NCBI GenBank assembly: GCA_001600615.1
Contig: BCKK01000002.1
Location: forward strand, 2,572,809 to 2,636,808
DNA from: Dioszegia crocea
Lineage: Eukaryota > Basidiomycota > Tremellomycetes > Tremellales > Bulleribasidiaceae
DNA: 64,000 nucleotides
Direction: 5' to 3'
How positions within the stretch are numbered: the stretch's first letter is position 1; each line of letters opens with the position of its first letter. The translations under genes and the position numbers were made by a program. Positions 58,906 through 64,000 of the stretch are shown here, one piece after another. The notes below the pieces were generated by a model. The model ran no database searches and was not told the origin of the DNA. It saw only the letters and a program-made list of their open reading frames with translations.

Positions 58906-59710
58906 CTTGTGTAGGGTGATGTAGTGGGAGGGGGAGAAGGCAGTCTGAAGCGGCAAACAGCTTAAATAAAATTTGCTCTGACAGGTTGAAAGGCGGTTGA
59001 GCGACGGTAAAGGATGATAACTGCTCGTGTTCGGTTTAGCTGTCGGGACGCTTTGTAATATGCCTGTGGGTTGGACGTTGGGTGGCGAAAGGAGTTGGAT
59101 GACGGTAGTGACGATCGGTGGGGAAGAGGCGATGGGTAGGGGAGAAGAGTTTTGTAGACAAAGTGGTCCGTTTACGGATCTCCTTGTCGACGCGGGGGTC
59201 GTCACCACAAAAGGGCTAGCGTTGAAACTTGAACTCTGAAACTTTCGATAGTCTCGGGAGTTGTTCGTTTGTTGTGAGCTGTGGGAGATGAGACGAGGGA
59301 TTGCAGTCGAGGGGTTGGTGTCGTGGCTCTATTGGAGCGTATCAGCTGCTGGGTTGATTGTGAAAAGAAGAGCGAGCTGGGGTGAGGCTGTGCAGATATA
59401 TCAGAAGTGCGCCCATGGCCACCAAAAGGACCCCCTGCTACCCCCTACGACCCACTCCTTTGGGTGTTTCATAATTGGTTAGGCTGGGTGAGAGCGTGGA
59501 GTCGGAGAAAGCGGCTTGAGAAGGGGCACAGGGGACACGATCAGGTGAGGAAGGACACGGGGTAGCCTGAAAACCTTATGAAACGCTAACGTTTCAGATC
59601 TCGTCTAAGGGGCAGGGTTGTCTGCCATGTGGGTGTGGCACTTTTGGCTCCGGGCCATAGGTGCGACGGAGGACTTTGCAGGGACGATGATGATGCAGTA
59701 CTTGGAATAT
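58906..59710. other. Intergenic, 5' of the coiled-coil gene and 3' of the BTB gene
   Basis: The proximal 300 bases are an open but low-complexity upstream frame. No tRNA, repeat or other gene was seen in the remainder. Confidence 0.4.
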
Positions 59711-61831
59711 CTACTCAGACGAAGATGTATCTGACGGAGCATATATATCGCCCTTCGCTTTAAGCCTCTCCAGCTCTAACTCCCACAACCCGAGCTTCTT
59801 CACTCCTGGATTCTTCTTCTCCCACGCCGAGACCAAGGGACCATCAACGTCAAAGTAGTCCTTCGGCGCATCATAGTAGCAGGTCTCGCAGTAGTAGTGT
59901 GGCTCGCATCGGGGCGGACACTCAACCTCGAAGTCCCGGACGGCAGCGATGAACGTGTCGATGAGGCGGTCGGCACACCGCTCGCAATCGACCATCATCC
60001 AGATGCTCGATTTGAAGTTCATTTCATAGATCGTGCCCCTCACGATACCTGCACGCATCGCCACTTGTGCCGTCTCCTTCCGCAATTCCCACCAGTCCGG
60101 CATGTCGCGGTGTGTGACACACCCAGGCACGTCTTTGGTATACCGCTTCGTCCGTCCGAGGCATTTTAGCGAATAGCGGTCGATGCCCGTCGACATTGGA
60201 TCAGAAAGGAGTCTGAATTTGAGTGCATCGAGGTTCCGCATCCAGCGAGCTTGGTCTGCTTCAAGCACCGCCAGAGCGTCCGGGATGCACCGATGTAGTA
60301 GATTACGTGCGTCAGGGGGGAGGCGAGTGACACCGTCGGGTTTGAGTGTATCGGCAATAAGGGAGGGGAAGTCGATGCAAATGTGACCGCCTGCAAGCGT
60401 ACCGATTGCCCAAGCATACCGCGGGCGGGCATCCAGAGCGTAGTAAGCTGTCTCCGCGAAGACAGCAGGGATAGAGGGGATGTCGTATGCGTCCGCAATG
60501 ACCAGAGCGTCAACGATGTTTTGGAGGTCCGCAAAATCGAGATCCTTTTCCGGGTTGAAAGGATCCTCAGAGGTGTCATATCCGAGGTACTTCGCTCGAA
60601 GCAGCCCAATGACCAGCCGCATTCCGCCCGAGATCGCTGAGGGGAGCTCGAGGGTTGGTCTCGCCGACTGGAGGTTGTCGTCGCTTTCTCCACCGGTGGA
60701 TTTGAGGAAAGGGGGTAGGTCGTTGAAGAAGGAGACGTATTCGACGAGGAGAACCCGGGGGGCTGGTGTTAGGATGTTGTCTCCCGTTTTGATAGTGATG
60801 GTTTCGGATTCTGCGAGAAGGATCTCGCGCTCCGTCATGTCTTCAGATGAGAGTGATTCGTCTGATTCTTCACACGAGGTGGTCTAAGGGTTAGCGATGG
60901 CACATCCAGATATGGGGAGTGCAGTCGAGAGACAGTTTCGGGGAATGTGGAAGACTCACAACTCTGCTCATGTCTGAATCTGCCAAAGAGAGTGAGTCCC
61001 ATACATCCGCAATCTCCTGCTCAGACCTCGTAAAGGGTATAGAAGAGGACTTTGATGACTATGTGGTGTCAGCTGAGCAGAGAGCAAGCGGTTTCCAAGA
61101 AAACTCACCTGGCTAGTTTCGCTACTCGTGTCTGAGTGAGGGTCATCCTCCATATCAGGAAGCGAAGCGACCTCGGCCCAAGTTCCTGGTCCGGCAAGCA
61201 GATCAGCCAACGTGGCCAAGTCTGCTGCATCGTAATGATCGTTGTCATCTCGGAAGTTTAAGATGTTATCCCAAGAGTGGGATGTGCCGGCTGGATCTTC
61301 GAGGCGTCCGTCATCCGAAGAGGGGGAGTTGGAACGCGTGGCAAGATCTATCCCAAAGCGATCCGCAAGCTCGACAAGGCGATCTTTGAGTGCGGCCTGA
61401 TCAGCTCTGCTAGCGGCGACGGCAGCGCTGGTAGCGGCGTGACTTTCTACCAGATTGGCAAGACGATTGCCCATCTTGGCAGAGTACGTGAACATGCTGT
61501 CGATATCTCGCATGTCTGAAGGAGTATCGGAGAGAAGGGAGAAGTACAGAGGAGAATTGGGATGAAGGATGTCTTTTATAGTTGCGGCCTGGCAAGTGAG
61601 TGATCGAGTCGACCGGCTCCGAGAAGTGGCTGGACCGGAAGTGGACCGTGCGGCATCCATGTCCAAACTCGGATCCGGATTGATCTGGACGAGGCGATGC
61701 TGTCGGGTCTGTCGAGCTGGCCTTCGAGGCACGGTGCGGGTGGTACAGCTGGGAGATGGAGAGAGGCATCGGACGCGGCCAGGATATCCGAGATGCTGAT
61801 CAGTACGGGGAGCGATGTTAATGGCAGGCAT
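59711..61831 (-). CDS. BTB/POZ-like domain protein, basidiomycete type
   Basis: Exons 61831-61109, 61058-60960 and 60883-59711 keep one frame and give 664 residues. The first ~270 residues are Ser/Asp-rich with a short coiled coil (NRLANLVESHAATSAAVAASRADQAALKDRLVELA). From residue ~300 a BTB-like fold appears: ILLAESETITIKTGDNIL, VLLVEYVSFFNDLPPFL, then LELPSAISGGMRLVIGLLRAKYLGY and LQNIVDALVIADAYDIPSIPAVFAETAYY, the pattern of the large BTB family expanded in basidiomycetes. The C-terminal part has paired cysteines (VDCERCAD, ECPPRCEPHYYCETC) that could bind zinc. BTB domains mediate oligomerisation or Cul3 recruitment; the specific role is unknown. An ATG at 60838 would give only the C-terminal part, but the upstream exons are in frame and spliced consistently. 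Confidence 0.72.
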
Positions 61832-62107
61832 CGGGACACGACGGACACGAGAGATACCTGTCTGAGCGCTCTGGACGGGCTGGTTGACGAGTCGGACTAG
61901 AGTCACCGGTCACCTAACCACCGCCATCCGTATCTCACAGCCTCGTCAATTCTCCCAAACACAACATTCAGACGGTGACCCAGAAAACGCCAAAAAATCA
62001 TAGACGTACTGTACAACAACGCCCGATATTGATCTCGCCACAACCCAGGTCTCGATTCCTATGCCCGGTCTCTCCCCCGCCAATCCCAAATGCCCAACGT
62101 CCAGCGC

Positions 62108-62732
62108 TCAAGCCTTGGCCTCTTCCATCTCCACATTCTCAATCTTCCTCACTACCTCTTCCACGCCTCTCTGCTTGTTGTCCACGCCTGCTCCAGCCTT
62201 GGATTCGGCAACGGTGTAAGCGGGATCTCGGAGCTCCTTTAGTCGACGCCTGAGATGTCAGCTGTAGGTCTATATTTCGGGGATCTGCTTGTCAACCAGA
62301 CTCACTTGTGGACTTTGCTTTTCAGGTGGTTTTTGATAGCTAGATCTGTTTCGTAATACCTACGCTGTCAGTAAATACCACCTCATATCTGCAATGATCC
62401 AGTCAAAGAAGCGTCAAAGCTTACTTGGCACATTCGACGCAGTACTGATCAGATCAGCTTCAATCCCACCATATCCCCTGAGAATATGAAAGGAAAAGCT
62501 CACATGTTGCCCCAATCCAGGCTTATCCTCATCGATAGGCTGAGTCTCGAGCTTGACGCGATTACTACCCCTGAGATCATCCTGAATCTGATCCAGATCC
62601 TTCGTCCGGACTCTCGTTCGCGCCGCCCTCTGTACATCTCGACGCGCGTGATGAGTTCTGGAAAAACCATCAGCACTTGTCCCCAGCCCATCATCAGATG
62701 CTGACCCACCTTGATCGACGTAGACGGCCCAT
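62108..62732 (-). CDS. BUD20: Bud20/ZNF593 ribosome-export zinc-finger protein
   Basis: Five exons: 62732-62710, 62657-62504, 62444-62425, 62359-62306 and 62249-62108, giving 130 residues. It begins MGRLRRSRTHHARR, continues TRVRTKDLDQIQDDL and IDEDKPGLGQHYCVECAKYY, then the second half of the finger (AIKNHLKSKVHKRRLKEL), so one C2H2 finger of C-x2-C and H-x5-H type. This is the diagnostic order of Bud20, a shuttling pre-60S factor needed for large-subunit export. The finger is cut by two introns, one of them after a 20-nt exon. The C-terminus is acidic (VVRKIENVEMEEAKA). Length is normal for the family. Confidence 0.95.
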
Positions 62733-62947
62733 GTTAGCTGCTGATTCTGGTTGCTAGCTGGAAGAATGGATAGATGTGTGAAAATTGTACTACCGCAAGC
62801 TTGAAAAAACTTGCTTTTGGCTGTTACGTAAATTTGCCACCCAACTTTCCGTCGGAAGCTCGACCAAGCTCAACCAGGCAAGCCCTTCGCTTTCGTCTTT
62901 GCACATCTACACCTCTCTACGCTTGATCACCATCAGATACCGGCAAG

Positions 62948-63945
62948 ATGAGCTGGAAGACGTCAGGCAAGCTCATTTCAGGGCCGCCGACGCTTTCGGG
63001 TCAGCCGACCAATCATGGCAAAAACAACGCAGGCCCGTCTTCCCAGCGCCTCATGGATCGTCTCCGGCCGAACGGGGATGGCCTGAATGTGTTCCAGCGA
63101 GAGAGACAGATGTTGGCTCGCTATGGGGATGCATATGGAGCTGCAAGTGGAAGTGGGACTGGTATGGAAAGGAGGACGGAATGGGATGTGTTGAAGGAGA
63201 ATCATCGGTAAGTCGTCGTGCAAGGTTATCTATTAGGGCAAGTCGACTGACGAACAGGTTCATACGAGAAGATGAAGACTCGGGCGGGGTGTCGTGGGAG
63301 GAGCGTCTGGCGAGGGCTTATGAGTCGAAGTTGTTCAAGGAGTTTGCGTTGGTACGTGGATAGCATCTTACAGACACTCCGTTGTCATATTGGACGATAA
63401 CACAGCTCATCCTATAGATAGACCTAAAGCACTACAAATCTAAGCGCTTCGCACTACGTTGGCGTACCGCTCCGGAGGTTGTCGAGGGAATAGGCGAAGA
63501 TACCTGCGGATCCCTGCGTTGTCGACATCACCGGCCTTCCCCGCCAGCTGAGGAAGAATGGTCTGACGAGGACAGTGACAACATGGAGCGGGATAGGCGT
63601 CGGAAGAGGGAGAGAGATGGTAGGGGGGAGAAGCGACGGAGGAAAGAGAAGCCTCCGCCAAGTCTACGTGCATTCGAATTGCCATTCGCCTATGAGGAAG
63701 CTGGACAGCGGAAGGAGGCGCTCGTGAAGGTGAAGCTGTGCGGGCGATGTGAGGGGAAGTTGAAGTGGAAGCCGCCACTTGAAGGAAGCGGGCGAGGTGG
63801 AGGAAGAGATAATGATGAGGCAGAAGAAGAAGAGGAGGACGAGGAGGGAAGAAGACGGACTGGAACGAGACATAGGGAGGACTACGCGAGGAGCTCCCGC
63901 CGTTCAAGATCACCTCGGCGGGACCGCCGGCCACGAGATGATTAG
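62948..63945 (+). CDS. FRA10AC1-type spliceosome-associated protein
   Basis: Exons 62948-63207, 63258-63351 and 63418-63945 give 293 residues. The conserved core is EWDVLKENHRFIREDED, SWEERLARAYESKLFKEFAL, IDLKHYKSKRFALRWRT, then the Cys/His pair GSLRCRHH and, after an acidic/basic insert, LPFAYEEAGQRKEALVKVKLCGRC with KLKW, which together match human FRA10AC1 and its plant and fungal homologues. The cysteines C-x-x-H and C-x2-C may bind zinc. The protein is found in late spliceosomes. The C-terminus is a basic/acidic RS-like tail (RSSRRSRSPRRDRRPRDD), usual for splicing factors. The last ~55 bases of the window after the stop are non-coding. Confidence 0.88.
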
Positions 63946-64000
63946 AACTTCCTGCCCCCGATCCTGGAGCGTAATGTATGAATATCATGGGTTATTATGA

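Noticed and set aside
59027..59482. Open frames in the gap before the BTB gene
   Set aside because: Short, overlapping and without motifs.
60838..60971. Separate start of the BTB protein at ATG 60838 or 60971
   Set aside because: Upstream exons join in frame with standard splice sites, so one longer protein is more likely.
63583..63945. Separate + strand gene starting ATG at 63583
   Set aside because: This ATG is an internal methionine of the FRA10AC1-type protein in the same frame; upstream exons are conserved.

Overview
The window looks like a gene-dense chromosome segment of a basidiomycete yeast or yeast-like fungus, most probably a tremellomycete. The evidence is nearly every gene being split by many short GT-AG introns with a CTRAC/CTGAT branch site 5-12 nt before the AG, GT(A/G)AGT donors, gene content (CLASP, PDK1, mitochondrial SSB, Sen2, Bud20, SNF5/Sfh1, PIG-V, CsbD/Hmp1-like) and tight head-to-head and tail-to-tail packing. 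Many introns are only 28-35 nt. Gene models were assembled by hand from splice signals, reading phase and recognised family motifs; exon ends are listed with each gene. There is no sign of prophage, plasmid, CRISPR or insertion sequences, and no transposon protein was recognised.

Layout, left to right. 1-5 kb: a secreted protein cut by the window edge, a Nop15/NIFK-type RRM protein with a very long histone-H1-like N-terminus, and a small AN1 zinc-finger gene whose ATG is split by an intron. 5-10.6 kb: a PX-PXB lipid-binding protein, tRNA-splicing endonuclease subunit Sen2, and an intron-containing tRNA-Pro(CGG) less than 400 nt from the Sen2 start. 10.8-17 kb: three genes I cannot assign to a family, a locally divergent patch. 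17-31 kb: CLASP/Stu1, PDK1-type kinase, mitochondrial porin, a type II membrane glycosyltransferase, a Med9-like gene and mitochondrial SSB. 31-41 kb: a large zinc-ribbon protein, Drn1/CWF19L1, riboflavin synthase and SNF5/Sfh1. 41-52 kb: a single-pass membrane protein, a cytochrome P450, an MFS drug/polyamine-type transporter, a CsbD-type protein, then an HD-domain hydrolase followed directly by a longer paralogue that has lost catalytic residues. 52-64 kb: glutamate-cysteine ligase modifier subunit, a SAP-domain protein, Gpi18/PIG-V, an unknown protein, a BTB-like protein, Bud20 and a FRA10AC1-type protein.

The genes are mostly housekeeping and do not form a biosynthetic cluster. Nop15 and Bud20 both act in 60S ribosome biogenesis; Sen2 processes the kind of intron carried by the neighbouring tRNA; Drn1 and FRA10AC1 are spliceosome-associated. 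The most unusual points are a 3-nt exon in the HD hydrolase that supplies part of the conserved metal-site segment, the active/inactive HD pair, introns that split or touch start codons, extremely short introns (one of them able to be retained in frame), and a strong inverted repeat inside a porin intron.
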